A DNA stretch of 64,000 nucleotides from Sulfitobacter maritimus (GTDB lineage Bacteria; Pseudomonadota; Alphaproteobacteria; Rhodobacterales; Rhodobacteraceae), in the NCBI RefSeq assembly GCF_013346665.1, contig NZ_JABVBB010000034.1, forward strand, positions 310,001 through 374,000, in the 5' to 3' direction. Below, piece by piece: positions 43,721-53,012 of the stretch; position 1 is the stretch's first letter; each line of letters begins with the position of its first letter. Under the pieces are notes generated by a model that ran no database searches, was not told where the DNA came from, and was given only the letters and a program-made list of their open reading frames with translations. A program made the translations under genes and the position numbers.

Positions 43721-44533
43721 ATGAAAATTTTGTTTCTTGGCGATGTGATGGGCCGGGCCGGACGGCGGGCGATCACGGAAAATCTGACCCGACTGCGGCG
43801 CGAGTGGAAGCTCGATTTCATCGTGGTGAATGGCGAGAATGCGACCGGGGGCATGGGGCTTTCTGGCGCGCATGCCAAGACGCTGCTGGATGCGGGCGCG
43901 GATTGTCTGACCCTTGGCGATCACGCTTTCGACCAAAAAGACATGCTCAGCTTTATAGAGCAGGAGCCGCGCGTCATCCGCCCGTTGAACTTTTCCAAAT
44001 CCGCGCCGGGCAAGGGGGCCAAGCTGTTCACTGCGCAGAACGGCAAGAAGGTTCTGGTGACCCAAGCGCTCGGCCAAGTCTTTATGAAGCGGCCCTTTGA
44101 TGATCCTTTCTCCGCGCTGGAGCCGGTGCTGAAAACGCATCCTCTGGGCGGGATGGCGCAGGCGATCATTGTTGACATGCATTGCGAGGCGACGAGCGAG
44201 AAGATGGCGATGGGCCATTGGTGTGACGGGCGGGCGAGCCTTGTGGTTGGCACCCATACCCATGTGCCCACGGCGGATGCGATGATCCTGCCGGGCGGGA
44301 CGGGCTATCTGACGGATGCGGGCATGTGCGGCGATTATCATTCGGTGATTGGCATGGACAAGACCGAGCCGTTGCGCCGGTTCATCACCGGGATGCCACG
44401 CGAACGCTTTACCCCCGCCAATGGGGAGGCCACGCTGTCGGGCGTCTATATTGAGACCGATGACCGCACTGGTCGGGCCACACGTATCGTTCCGGTGCGT
44501 GAAGGCGGTGTCTTGCAGGCCAGCGCACCCTGA
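43721..44533 (+). CDS. YmdB-type metallophosphoesterase (TIGR00282 family)
   Basis: A 270-residue phosphoesterase. The KILFLGDVMGRAGRRA start, NGENATGG, GDHAFDQKD and the later HTHVPTADAMILPGGTGYLTDAGMCGDYHSVIG motifs carry the expected Asp, Asn and His metal ligands. Members hydrolyse 2',3'-cyclic nucleotides and cAMP in vitro; the in vivo role is unclear. It is preceded by the folate gene by 61 bases. Confidence 0.92.
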   Translation: MKILFLGDVMGRAGRRAITENLTRLRREWKLDFIVVNGENATGGMGLSGAHAKTLLDAGADCLTLGDHAFDQKDMLSFIEQEPRVIRPLNFSKSAPGKGAKLFTAQNGKKVLVTQALGQVFMKRPFDDPFSALEPVLKTHPLGGMAQAIIVDMHCEATSEKMAMGHWCDGRASLVVGTHTHVPTADAMILPGGTGYLTDAGMCGDYHSVIGMDKTEPLRRFITGMPRERFTPANGEATLSGVYIETDDRTGRATRIVPVREGGVLQASAP

Positions 44534-44627
44534 AAGCGGAGGGCGGGCCGCTGCGCGTGACGCTTGCGCCATCTGCGGCAATCGGGGTAACTGGACAACG
44601 CGCTTGTGCCCGAACGACAGGTTCTTA

Positions 44628-46400
44628 ATGGAATTCTTTAGCTTCTCTCCGATGGAGACGTCGGTGCTCACCTTGGTGGTCGTCGGCATGATGTTCGTGC
44701 TTTTCCTGCGCGAAGCCTTTCCGACCGAAGTGGTCGCCATCGCCGGGGCGGCGCTGCTGCTCGCGCTTGGCGTGCTGCCCTATGACGACGCGCTTGAGGT
44801 GCTGTCGAACCCGGCCCCTTGGACCATTGCGGCGATGTTTATCATCATGGGCGCGCTGGTGCGCACCGGCGCGCTGGACGTGCTGACGCGGCTGGCCGAG
44901 CGCACGGCCAAAACCCACCCGAAATCCGCCGTGGCGGGGGTGATCCTGACGGTCATGGCGGCCAGCGCGATCATGAACAACACGCCGGTGGTGGTGGTGA
45001 TGATCCCGGTGGTGGTGCAGTTGACGCGCACGTTGAACACCAAGGCATCTAAGTTGCTGATTCCGCTGAGCTATGCGGCGATCATGGGGGGCTCGCTGAC
45101 GCTCATCGGGACCTCGACCAACTTGTTGGTGGATGGTGTGGCACGCAGCCAGGGAATGGCGCCTTTCGGTATTTTTGAAATCCTCCCCGTGGGGCTCGTG
45201 GTTTGCGCCTGGGGGCTGGTTTACATGCTGCTCTTTGCCGACAGGCTGCTGCCTGCGCGCGACAGTATGGCGAATATGCTGTCCGACCGCTCCAAAATGA
45301 AGTTCTTCACCGAGGCGGTGATCCCGCCGGACAGCAACCTGATCGGGCGCGAGGTGCTGGACGTGCAGCTTTTCAAACGCGAGGGCGTGCGGCTGATTGA
45401 CGTGGTGCGGGGCGACGAGTCGCTGCGGCGGAACCTCAAAGGGGTGGCCCTGCAAGTGGGGGACCGTGTGGTGTTGCGGACCCAAATGACCGAATTGCTC
45501 AGCCTGCAAAACAACAAGGAATTGCGGCGGGTGGATCAGTTGTCGGCGGTGGAGACCACGACTGTTGAGGTGTTGATCACGCCGGGGTGCCGGATGGTGG
45601 GGCGCAGCTTGGGCTCCATGCGGCTGCGGCGGCGCTATGGGGTCTATCCGCTGGCGGTGCATCGGCGGAACCAGAACATCGGTCAACAGCTCGATCAGTT
45701 GATCGTCAAAGTGGGCGACACGCTGCTGCTGGAAGGGGCTGCGGAGGATATTCAGCGGCTGGCGAGCGACATGAACCTTGTCGATGTCACACAGCCTTCG
45801 GCCCGCGCCTTTCGCCGCAGCCACGCGCCGATTGCCATTGCGGCGCTGGTGGGGATCGTGGTGCTGGCGGCCTTTAACGTGGCGCCGATCTTGGCCTTGG
45901 CGGTGATCGCTGTGGCGATTGTCTTGGTGACCGGCTGCATTGATGCGGAGGAGGCGTTTTCCTTTGTCGAGGGGCGGTTGCTGGCGTTGATTTTCGCGAT
46001 GCTGGCCGTGGGGGCGGCTTTGCAGAACTCCGGGGCCATCACGCTGATTGTCGAGAATATCGCGCCGGGGCTGGCGCAGTTGCCGCCTTTCTTTATCATT
46101 TGGGCGGTGTTTTTGCTGACCACCGTGCTGACCGAGATTGTAAGCAACAACGCTGTGGCTGTCATTATGACGCCCATCGCCATCAGCCTTGCGACCGCTT
46201 TGGCGATGGACCCGCGCCCGCTTGTGGTGGCGGTGATGATTGCGGCGTCCTGCGCCTTTGCCACGCCAATCGGCTATCAGACCAACACGCTGGTGTACGG
46301 GCCGGGGGGCTATAAGTTCACCGACTTTATGCGCATCGGCGTGCCGTTGAACCTGAGCCTGTCGCTGTTGGTGAGCGCGGTGATCCCGCTTTTGTGGTAA
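44628..46400 (+). CDS. SLC13/DASS-type permease with two TrkA-C domains
   Basis: A 590-residue membrane protein. Transmembrane blocks at about 8-200 and 390-588 flank two TrkA-C (RCK-C) domains at about 215-375. Two SNT-like motifs are visible: NNTPVVVVMIPVV followed by IGTSTNL in the first half and SNNAVAVIMTPIA in the second. Such proteins take up dicarboxylates, sulfate or related anions with Na+. The ATG at 44628 was chosen because earlier in-frame codons are low in membrane character and overlap the previous gene. Confidence 0.88.
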   Translation: MEFFSFSPMETSVLTLVVVGMMFVLFLREAFPTEVVAIAGAALLLALGVLPYDDALEVLSNPAPWTIAAMFIIMGALVRTGALDVLTRLAERTAKTHPKSAVAGVILTVMAASAIMNNTPVVVVMIPVVVQLTRTLNTKASKLLIPLSYAAIMGGSLTLIGTSTNLLVDGVARSQGMAPFGIFEILPVGLVVCAWGLVYMLLFADRLLPARDSMANMLSDRSKMKFFTEAVIPPDSNLIGREVLDVQLFKREGVRLIDVVRGDESLRRNLKGVALQVGDRVVLRTQMTELLSLQNNKELRRVDQLSAVETTTVEVLITPGCRMVGRSLGSMRLRRRYGVYPLAVHRRNQNIGQQLDQLIVKVGDTLLLEGAAEDIQRLASDMNLVDVTQPSARAFRRSHAPIAIAALVGIVVLAAFNVAPILALAVIAVAIVLVTGCIDAEEAFSFVEGRLLALIFAMLAVGAALQNSGAITLIVENIAPGLAQLPPFFIIWAVFLLTTVLTEIVSNNAVAVIMTPIAISLATALAMDPRPLVVAVMIAASCAFATPIGYQTNTLVYGPGGYKFTDFMRIGVPLNLSLSLLVSAVIPLLW

Positions 46401-46401
46401 C

Positions 46402-47433
46402 TCAGGCGCTGCGCTTTGCATCCTGTGCGACGATGGCCTCAAACCCCTGCTGCGCGTCAAGGAAATTGGCGGTGAGGGGGGCGGTCAGCTCGGATTGGTC
46501 CGAGAAATAGGCCCCAACGCGGCAGATCTGCGCGGCAAATTCTGGATGCACGCCCGCATCATCATAGCGGCGGATGCGATCTTTGCTGAGCCAGCCACGT
46601 TTCTTGGCCTCTTTGCTGATGAGCTTGAGCCGCTGAACCGCGTGGAAGGTGAGGTAAACGGACAGGTAGTCGAGATAATCCGGCAGGGCGATGCCGCAGG
46701 TCGGATCAAAGGCGTCGATCACCACATCGACCATGTCCTGCGGCGCGAGGGGCCATGCCTCATCCCCGATCAGCCAAGCGATGTCTTCGGCGCCGTGGCG
46801 CAGACCGGCATATTCAAAGTCAAACCAGCGCAATTTATCATCACGACCAATGGCAGCATTGCCCGAGCGGCAGTCCCATTTGACGAATTGCTGCGCTGGC
46901 ACATCGATGCGTTCATAGGCGGCGATCCGGTCGAATTGGTCAGAGATGCCACCGCCCAATCCTTGAAGGAAGTCCACCGCGTCGACAAAGTTCAGCACCC
47001 AATCCCGGTTGTTGCCCAAATGGGGCATGATCTGGTTCAACTCCGTCTGACGCGCAGCGCCGTGGATGCGAAAGATGCCAGCAACAGCCTGAGCCGCGAG
47101 TTCCTTCTGCGCGGAGGGGTCAACCTGCGCGATCTCGACATTGAGACGGCGTTTGCCGACATCGGATTGGAACATGATCTCGCCCACAACCCCAAGGCAC
47201 TGCGGTAGGTCGCTGCAATGTTTTCCCAGTTCCGTCAGCACATGAGCCTCCAGATGGGTCCGGCGAAAATTCGGGCGCAGCGTGGCGATCACCGTCCGGT
47301 CCGACAGGTGCAGGCGAAAGCTCGACCGGTTTTCCCCGCCGGGGGCCGAGACCCGCGCAATGTCTTGTCCGAAATGTTTGCGGGCAGCGTCGACGATCTG
47401 CGCCTGAGCGCTCTTTTCCTTGGGTCGTGGCAT
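46402..47433 (-). CDS. APH-like kinase with altered catalytic motif
   Basis: A 343-residue protein of the aminoglycoside phosphotransferase/choline kinase fold. A Brenner-type catalytic loop appears at about residues 190-197 as KWDCRSGN; the usual histidine is Lys, but the catalytic Asp and Asn remain. The metal-binding FDFEYAG is intact. The start at 47433 (MPRPKEKSAQAQIVDAARKHFG) was chosen; the open frame extends further but overlaps the divergent promoter region. No substrate is evident. It is divergently transcribed from the octapeptide-repeat gene. Confidence 0.7.
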   Translation of the reverse strand: MPRPKEKSAQAQIVDAARKHFGQDIARVSAPGGENRSSFRLHLSDRTVIATLRPNFRRTHLEAHVLTELGKHCSDLPQCLGVVGEIMFQSDVGKRRLNVEIAQVDPSAQKELAAQAVAGIFRIHGAARQTELNQIMPHLGNNRDWVLNFVDAVDFLQGLGGGISDQFDRIAAYERIDVPAQQFVKWDCRSGNAAIGRDDKLRWFDFEYAGLRHGAEDIAWLIGDEAWPLAPQDMVDVVIDAFDPTCGIALPDYLDYLSVYLTFHAVQRLKLISKEAKKRGWLSKDRIRRYDDAGVHPEFAAQICRVGAYFSDQSELTAPLTANFLDAQQGFEAIVAQDAKRSA

Positions 47434-47754
47434 GGGGCCTCCGTTGGTCGTTTGCGCCTGTCTATGCGTGCGGCCTGACAAGGCTACGGCGACTATAGGG
47501 CAAAACAAAGGCATTTGACTCAATCCCGCCCAGGGTGATTCGCATCGGCGCGATACGCATTGGCAGCCTGCGCAAAACAATGCTGCCGCCGCGCTTGGCA
47601 CTGTTTCTCGCTGACGTTCGATAAACGACTTATTTCGCGTGAAAACGGAAAGAGTTTGGCGGGAATATGCCGACGATTGTAGTGTCAGCACTCTGTGGGG
47701 GAGCGAGGCCTTTGGGCCGCCGTAGCTGCAAATATTAAGACGAGGATTGTCGCA
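47434..47754. other. divergent promoter region of the kinase and the repeat-protein gene
   Basis: The 321-base stretch between the two divergent starts has no gene. An AT-richer part (about 47615-47660, CGATAAACGACTTATTTCGCG) probably contains promoter elements, but I cannot assign -35 and -10 boxes with confidence. Confidence 0.35.
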
Positions 47755-49410
47755 ATGGGATACAGATTTTCAAAGGGCTGGGTTGGTCAAAACGGTGGTC
47801 GCGCCGGGAAATGGGCGCGCGATCACCGCGGCTCAGGATCGGGCGGCACCAAAGGCTCCGGTTCGGGCGGCACCAACGGCTCCGGCGGCTGCAAAGCGAG
47901 CGGTACGAAGTCCTACCACAACGGCGGCGTTGAAGGCTCGACCTTTGCCAAATGGTATGACGAGCATCTGGCCAGTAAATTTGACGGCAGTGACGGTGGT
48001 CAGGGCGGCACTGGTGGGACCAAAGGGACTGGCACCAAGGGTAGCGGTTCTGGTGGGACCAAGGGTAGCGGTTCTGGCGGCACCAAAGGCAGCGGTTCTG
48101 GCGGCACGAAGGGCGGTGGCTCTGGCGGCACGAAGGGCAGCGGTTCTGGCGGTACGAAGGGTAGCGGTTCTGGCGGCACGAAGGGCAGTGGCTCTGGCGG
48201 TACGAAGGGTAGCGGTTCTGGCGGCACGAAGGGCAGCGGTTCTGGTGGCACCAAGGGCAGCGGTTCTGGCGGAACCAAGGGTAGCGGCTCTGGTGGCACC
48301 AAGGGCAGCGGTTCTGGCGGTACGAAGGGCAGCGGCTCAGGCGGCACCAAGGGCAGCGGCTCTGGTGGTACGAAGGGTAGCGGTTCTGGCGGTACGAAGG
48401 GCAGCGGTTCTGGCGGTACGAAGGGTAGCGGTTCTGGCGGCACGAAGGGCAGTGGCTCTGGTGGCACCAAGGGGAGCGGTTCTGGCGGTACCAAGGGCAG
48501 CGGCTCTGGTGGCACGAAGGGCAGTGGCTCTGGTGGCACCAAGGGCAGCGGCTCTGGCGGTACCAAGGGCAGCGGCTCTGGCGGTACGAAGGGTAGTGGC
48601 TCTGGCGGCACCAAGGGCAGCGGTTCTGGCGGGACCAAGGGTAGCGGCTCTGGTGGCACGAAGGGCAGTGGCTCTGGTGGCACCAAGGGCAGTGGCTCCG
48701 GCGGTACCAACGGCTCCGGCTCTTGTGGCACGAAGGGGTCCGGTTCTGGTGGCACGCAGGGCGGTGATCCCGATGCCGGGGGCAAACCCGTGCTTAAATT
48801 CATTATGGGCGAAGCCGGAGAGATTACGATCTCTGTTACTGAGATGGAGAATGGCGAACTGAACTTCCACATGGGACACCCAACCATCGTAGACCCGAAG
48901 GATGCGCCTGATATCGACGGAATATTCCTCAATCTGGCAGATGGTAGTACAATTGAATCACTCAATTTCTACCCAACAGTTGGCTCCAGCGATGTGACGA
49001 ATATTCAAGCCACCGATGACGGGGTATCTGGCTTGCCGGACAATGGGCCGAGTGCTGGAGGTAACTTCGACATTGGCTTGCAGTTCGCCAATTTGCCCAA
49101 CGGTCCGGATGATGTGGTCACGTCCACGAACTTCACTTTGTGGAGCGACGATGGTCCACTGTCCTTTGAGGACATCGACCTCAGCAGTATGCGCCTGATC
49201 GTTGACTCTGACGAAAACGGTGGCGACGTCTTAGATGGCGATATCTTGGACGTAACAGGTTGCGATGATCCTGACTGGCTTGCCTCTGATGCAGATGCAG
49301 CCCCGGACAGTGCCACCGCTCTGATGGATGCTCTGAGCCTCACCTCGCTCCCCGCTGAGGAGGAGGATCCCTATGATCCGCCTGAGGAAGATGTCTTTGA
49401 CATGGTCTGA
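47755..49410 (+). CDS. octapeptide-repeat (GSGSGGTK) protein with Rhodobacterales-type C-terminal domain
   Basis: A 551-residue protein of unknown function. Residues 1-95 form a Gly-rich lead-in with a unique, more ordered segment (EGSTFAKWYDEHLASKF, about 63-79). Residues 96-335 are exactly thirty tandem copies of an 8-residue unit, GSGSGGTK, with rare changes (Ser to Gly, Gly to Cys, Lys to Asn or Gln). Residues 336-551 form an acidic domain. Its KFIMGEAGEITISVTEMENG start and later GGNFDIGLQF and GPDDVVTSTNFTL patterns recall a domain often found in secreted Rhodobacterales and RTX-type proteins. There is no N-terminal signal peptide; the acidic C-terminus could be a type I secretion signal. 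The ATG at 47755 was chosen because an earlier ATG/GTG lies within a poor N-terminus. Confidence 0.85.
   Translation: MGYRFSKGWVGQNGGRAGKWARDHRGSGSGGTKGSGSGGTNGSGGCKASGTKSYHNGGVEGSTFAKWYDEHLASKFDGSDGGQGGTGGTKGTGTKGSGSGGTKGSGSGGTKGSGSGGTKGGGSGGTKGSGSGGTKGSGSGGTKGSGSGGTKGSGSGGTKGSGSGGTKGSGSGGTKGSGSGGTKGSGSGGTKGSGSGGTKGSGSGGTKGSGSGGTKGSGSGGTKGSGSGGTKGSGSGGTKGSGSGGTKGSGSGGTKGSGSGGTKGSGSGGTKGSGSGGTKGSGSGGTKGSGSGGTKGSGSGGTKGSGSGGTKGSGSGGTNGSGSCGTKGSGSGGTQGGDPDAGGKPVLKFIMGEAGEITISVTEMENGELNFHMGHPTIVDPKDAPDIDGIFLNLADGSTIESLNFYPTVGSSDVTNIQATDDGVSGLPDNGPSAGGNFDIGLQFANLPNGPDDVVTSTNFTLWSDDGPLSFEDIDLSSMRLIVDSDENGGDVLDGDILDVTGCDDPDWLASDADAAPDSATALMDALSLTSLPAEEEDPYDPPEEDVFDMV
48040..48759 (+). repeat. 30 tandem copies of a 24-bp coding repeat
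   Basis: 720 bp without a single indel. Units differ at third positions (ggt/ggc, agc/agt, tct/tcc, acc/acg) while the encoded residues hardly change, which suggests selection on the protein. It is coding DNA without spacers, so not a CRISPR array. Confidence 0.95.
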
Positions 49411-49433
49411 GCTTAGCACTTGAGAAACGAAAG

Positions 49434-49464
49434 AAGGCGCGCTCATGCGGGTGCGCCTTTTGCT
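49434..49464 (+). terminator. rho-independent terminator of the repeat-protein gene
   Basis: AAGGCGC/GCGCCTT with a 12-base loop is followed by TTTTGCTTT, 24 bases after the stop codon. Confidence 0.75.
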
Positions 49465-49496
49465 TTGGGGCGCGGAATTCTCGGAACCTTGGCCCT

Positions 49497-49521
49497 GTCC
49501 GGCCCTACCGCAGGGCCGGAC
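49497..49521. repeat. perfect 10-bp inverted repeat upstream of yebC
   Basis: GTCCGGCCCT/AGGGCCGGAC with a 5-base loop lies between the terminator and yebC. No T-run follows; the role is unknown. Confidence 0.6.
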
Positions 49522-49631
49522 GAGATCCAAAAACAACAAACCACCGGGCCGCCGCGAAGGCTGCACGGCTTGTTCCAACGCTGCGGCTCATTTATAGAGT
49601 GGCTTAAACGCATTGCCAGAACGAGGTATTC

Positions 49632-50372
49632 ATGGCCGGTCACTCCAAATGGGCAAACATCCAACATCGCAAAGGCCGTCAGGACAAGCTGCGCGCCAAG
49701 GTGTTTTCCAAACTCTCCAAGGAAATCACCATCGCGGCCAAGATGGGCGACCCTGACCCGGAAAAGAACCCGCGTCTGCGTCTGGCGGTGAAGGAAGCCA
49801 AGGGCCAGTCCATGCCCAAGGACAACATCGAACGCGCGATCAAAAAGGCGATTGGCGGTGAGGGCGAGGATTACGAGGAAATCCGCTATGAAGGTTACGG
49901 CCCCAATGGCGTGGCGGTGATCGTCGAGGCGATGACCGACAACCGCAACCGCACCGCGTCGACCGTGCGCTCGACCTTTACCAAGAACGGCGGCAATCTG
50001 GGCGAGACAGGCTCGGTTGGCTTTATGTTCGAGCGCAAGGGCGAGGTGATCTATCCCGCTTCCGTGGGCGACGCGGACACGGTGATGATGGCGGCGATTG
50101 AGGCCGGGGCCGAGGATGTGGAAAGCTCGGAAGATGGCCATGTGATCTACTGCGCGGACACCGATCTTAACGACGTGTCCAACGCGCTTGAGGCCGAATT
50201 GGGCGAGTCGGATTCGACCAAGCTGATCTGGCGTCCGACCACCACGACCGAGATGGACCTTGAGAACATGGAAAAGCTGATGAAGCTGATCGATGCGCTT
50301 GAGGAAGACGACGACGTGCAGCGAGTCACCACGAATTTTGAGGCCTCTGACGAGGTTATGGCGCAGCTTTAA
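49632..50372 (+). CDS. yebC: YebC/PmpR/TACO1 family protein
   Basis: A 246-residue protein with the family start [27 protein letters not shown] and NIERAIKKA at about 60-68, plus the central [18 protein letters not shown]. Members act as transcription regulators or, as shown for some YebC proteins, relieve ribosome stalling at difficult peptide motifs. It ends with a 4-base overlap against the convergent argP gene. Confidence 0.95.
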   Translation: MAGHSKWANIQHRKGRQDKLRAKVFSKLSKEITIAAKMGDPDPEKNPRLRLAVKEAKGQSMPKDNIERAIKKAIGGEGEDYEEIRYEGYGPNGVAVIVEAMTDNRNRTASTVRSTFTKNGGNLGETGSVGFMFERKGEVIYPASVGDADTVMMAAIEAGAEDVESSEDGHVIYCADTDLNDVSNALEAELGESDSTKLIWRPTTTTEMDLENMEKLMKLIDALEEDDDVQRVTTNFEASDEVMAQL

Positions 50373-51250
50373 CGCGTGTCTTGCACCAGCGCCCCGCGCG
50401 CCGTGGCTTTGATCGCCGTGGTGAGCGGGGCAAGCGCGGGCGCCATGATCCGCGCCACTTGCCAATAGAGCGGCACATCCAGCGGCAGGTCTTTGTCCAA
50501 CGAGACGAGGCGGCCCTTCTCCATATCTTTAGCCACCAGCGGGGCAGGGTTCATGCCCCAGCCCAACCCCTCGCGCGCTGCAGTCACAAATCCGTGGCTT
50601 GAGGGCAGATGATGGCTGGGTGGGGTCAGCCGTTTGCCGGTCTTTCGGTGCAGCCAGCGGGTCTGTAGCTGGTCTTTGCGGTCAAAGGTCAGCATCGGCG
50701 CAGAGGCCAAAGCATCGGCAGTGACGCCTTGGGCGAACCATCTGTCAAAATATGCGGGGCTGGCTGTGGGGTGGTAGCGCATCGCGCCCAGGGGGATCAC
50801 ATCGCAGCCCGGTGCAGCGCGGGACTGGCCTGTAACCGCCGCGCTGACCTCGCCCCGGCGCAGCCAATCGGCAGAAGTGTCTTGATCGTCAATTACCAGA
50901 TCAAACAGCATGCCGGCCACACCAGCCAAAGCAGGGATCAGCCATGTCGCCAAAACGTCTGCGGGCACAGCAAGCCGCAGCCGGGGTGGGGCGTTGCCTG
51001 TGTCTTGGCCCAAAGCCTGCGCTTCGAGCAGGGCGACGTCTTCGGCGTGTTTGGCAAGCCGCTGGCCGAGCGGCGTGGGCGTACAGGGCTGACCGCGCAG
51101 CACCAATGTCGCCCCCACCCGGTCCTCCAACGCCTTGAGGCGTTGCGAGATGGCCGAGGGCGTTACACCAAGCGCCGCCGCCGCTGCGTCGAAACTGCCA
51201 AGGCGGAGGATATGGGCGAGGGCGGTGAGTTGGGCGCTGTCGAGCTGCAT
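50369..51250 (-). CDS. argP: LysR-family regulator ArgP
   Basis: A 293-residue regulator. The LysR helix-turn-helix (about 2-60, [40 protein letters not shown]) leads to an effector domain with the ArgP-typical GMNPAPLV segment. ArgP senses arginine or lysine and activates the argO exporter, which lies divergently 89 bases away, as expected. The promoter region between them should hold its binding site. Confidence 0.92.
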   Translation of the reverse strand: MQLDSAQLTALAHILRLGSFDAAAAALGVTPSAISQRLKALEDRVGATLVLRGQPCTPTPLGQRLAKHAEDVALLEAQALGQDTGNAPPRLRLAVPADVLATWLIPALAGVAGMLFDLVIDDQDTSADWLRRGEVSAAVTGQSRAAPGCDVIPLGAMRYHPTASPAYFDRWFAQGVTADALASAPMLTFDRKDQLQTRWLHRKTGKRLTPPSHHLPSSHGFVTAAREGLGWGMNPAPLVAKDMEKGRLVSLDKDLPLDVPLYWQVARIMAPALAPLTTAIKATARGALVQDTR

Positions 51251-51339
51251 AAGTTTTGCTAATCCCGGCGAAGACTATTGAATTTGAGTAATCTTGCGCC
51301 CGCCTTTAAGCAAAGACAACAGCAGACAGGGATTGCCCG

Positions 51340-51939
51340 ATGTTCACCTCTTTCCTCCCCGGCTTTGCGCTGAGCCTCACGCTCATCATGGCCATCGGCG
51401 CGCAAAACGCTTTCGTCCTGCGCCAGGGATTGCGGCGCGAGCATGTACTGCCGGTGGTGCTGGTCTGTGCGAGTTCGGACGCGATCCTGATCACGGCGGG
51501 GGTTGCGGGCTTTGGCGCGCTGGCCGAAGCGGCACCGTGGTTCGGGCCACTGATGCGCTATGGCGGGGCGGCGTTCTTGCTGTGGTACGGCTGGCGCAAT
51601 GCGGTGTCGGCTTGGCGCGGCGGCGAGGCGCTGGAGGCCGAGGGGCGGGCGACGCGCAGCTTGGGCAAGGCGATCCTGACGCTGCTGGCGCTGACGTGGC
51701 TGAACCCGCATGTCTATCTGGATACGCTGGTGCTGCTGGGCTCGATCTCGGCCCAATATCCCGACCGGCTGAGCTTTGGCATCGGCGCGGCGCTGGCCAG
51801 TTTCGTGTTCTTCTTCGCGCTTGGCTATGGCGCGCGGCTGCTGGCGCCACTTTTCGCCAAACCCCGCAGTTGGCAGATACTCGACGGCGTGATCGCGCTG
51901 ACCATGTGGGCCATCGCGGTTAAATTACTTGTGATGTAA
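51340..51939 (+). CDS. argO: LysE/ArgO family amino acid exporter
   Basis: A 199-residue membrane exporter of the LysE superfamily. The first-helix motif GFALSLTLIMAIGAQNAFVLRQGL (about 6-29) and the LTWLNPHVYLDTLVLLG motif (about 118-134) are diagnostic for the ArgO/LysE branch. It exports arginine or lysine and is divergent from argP. Confidence 0.93.
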   Translation: MFTSFLPGFALSLTLIMAIGAQNAFVLRQGLRREHVLPVVLVCASSDAILITAGVAGFGALAEAAPWFGPLMRYGGAAFLLWYGWRNAVSAWRGGEALEAEGRATRSLGKAILTLLALTWLNPHVYLDTLVLLGSISAQYPDRLSFGIGAALASFVFFFALGYGARLLAPLFAKPRSWQILDGVIALTMWAIAVKLLVM

Positions 51940-51994
51940 AGAAATGCACCGTGCCCATCTTGCCCTTTACGGCACTTTGGGAAAGGGTCGCGGT

Positions 51995-52924
51995 ATGACA
52001 CAAAATCCGGCCACAACCCCCGACATCCCCGTTCCCGCCAATCGCCCGCTTGTCGGGGTGTTCTGGATGTTGGTGACGGGGGCCTGTTTCATCGGCGTCA
52101 CCGCCTTGGTCAAATATATGGGGCCGCGCCTGCCATCGGCAGAGGCGGCTTTCCTGCGCTACGCGATGGGGCTGGTGTTCATTCTCCCGATGCTGCGCTC
52201 GCTGCTGGCCACACCGGTCAGCGGGCGGCAGTGGGGGCTGTTCGGGATGCGCGGGTTTTTTCACGCAGGCGGGGTGATCCTGTGGTTCTACGCGATGACC
52301 CGCCTGCCCATTGCCGAAGTTACGGCGATGAACTACCTCGCGCCGATCTATGTCACGGTGGGGGCTGCAATTTTTCTGGGTGAAAAGCTCGCGGCCCGGC
52401 GTATCGTGGCGGTCTGTCTGGGGCTGGCGGGGGCGGCGATTATCTTGCGGCCCGGCTTTCGCGAAGTCTCAACCGGGCATCTGGCGATGCTACTGGCGGC
52501 GGTGGTCTTTGCCGGGTCTTACCTCTTGGCCAAGGTGCTCGCCGATGAGGCGCGGCCCGTGATGATCGTTACCATGCTGTCGATCTTTGTAACCATCGGG
52601 CTGGCCCCTTTTGCCTTCGCGGTCTGGATCACGCCCACCGCGCAGGAGTTGCTGATCCTCGCTGGTGTCGCCTTTTTCGCCACGGCAGGGCATTTCACGA
52701 TGACCTTGGCCTTTGCCGCTGCCCCTGTGACGGTGACGCAGCCGGTTACCTTTCTGCAACTGGTCTGGGCCACGATCCTCGGTGTGGTGGTCTTTGCCGA
52801 GCCGGTGGACATCTGGGTGGTGCTGGGCGGCATGGTTATCTTGGGGTCTGTCACCTTTATCACATGGCGCGAAGCGATGTTGAAACGGCAGGTCACGCCC
52901 CCCTCCCATGCCGCGAAATTCTGA
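51995..52924 (+). CDS. DMT superfamily (EamA) transporter
   Basis: A 309-residue inner-membrane protein with ten hydrophobic segments arranged as two EamA repeats (about 20-150 and 165-300). Substrate unknown; such proteins often export amino acids or other metabolites. The ATG at 51995 with GAAAGGG upstream was chosen over an earlier ATG 17 codons upstream. Confidence 0.9.
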   Translation: MTQNPATTPDIPVPANRPLVGVFWMLVTGACFIGVTALVKYMGPRLPSAEAAFLRYAMGLVFILPMLRSLLATPVSGRQWGLFGMRGFFHAGGVILWFYAMTRLPIAEVTAMNYLAPIYVTVGAAIFLGEKLAARRIVAVCLGLAGAAIILRPGFREVSTGHLAMLLAAVVFAGSYLLAKVLADEARPVMIVTMLSIFVTIGLAPFAFAVWITPTAQELLILAGVAFFATAGHFTMTLAFAAAPVTVTQPVTFLQLVWATILGVVVFAEPVDIWVVLGGMVILGSVTFITWREAMLKRQVTPPSHAAKF

Positions 52925-52950
52925 CGGAGGCGGCGGCCTTCGGGAACTTG

Positions 52951-53000
52951 ATTGACGCGTCAATAAAAAATCCCCTATCCTGTGGCGGTCACGCGTCAAA
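52951..53000 (+). promoter_or_regulatory. probable BetI operator and bet promoter
   Basis: A perfect 14-bp palindrome ATTGACGCGTCAAT (52951-52964) overlaps a TTGACG -35 (52952-52957), with a TATCCT -10 at 52976-52981 (18-base spacer). A half-site ACGCGTCAA follows at about 52991-52999. The layout suits choline-sensitive repression by BetI encoded 12 bases downstream. Confidence 0.65.
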
Positions 53001-53012
53001 GGATCGAATCCA

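Noticed and set aside
48040-48759. CRISPR-like array of short direct repeats
   Set aside because: The repeats are contiguous, 24 bp, without unique spacers, and lie in a reading frame that continues on both sides.
48000-48965. A 321-codon minus-strand open frame through the repeat, rich in Pro-Leu-Val-Pro-Pro-Glu-Pro units
   Set aside because: It is the complement of the 24-bp coding repeat, which has no stop in that frame. It has no ribosome-binding site, and the plus-strand gene has flanking conserved domains and a terminator.
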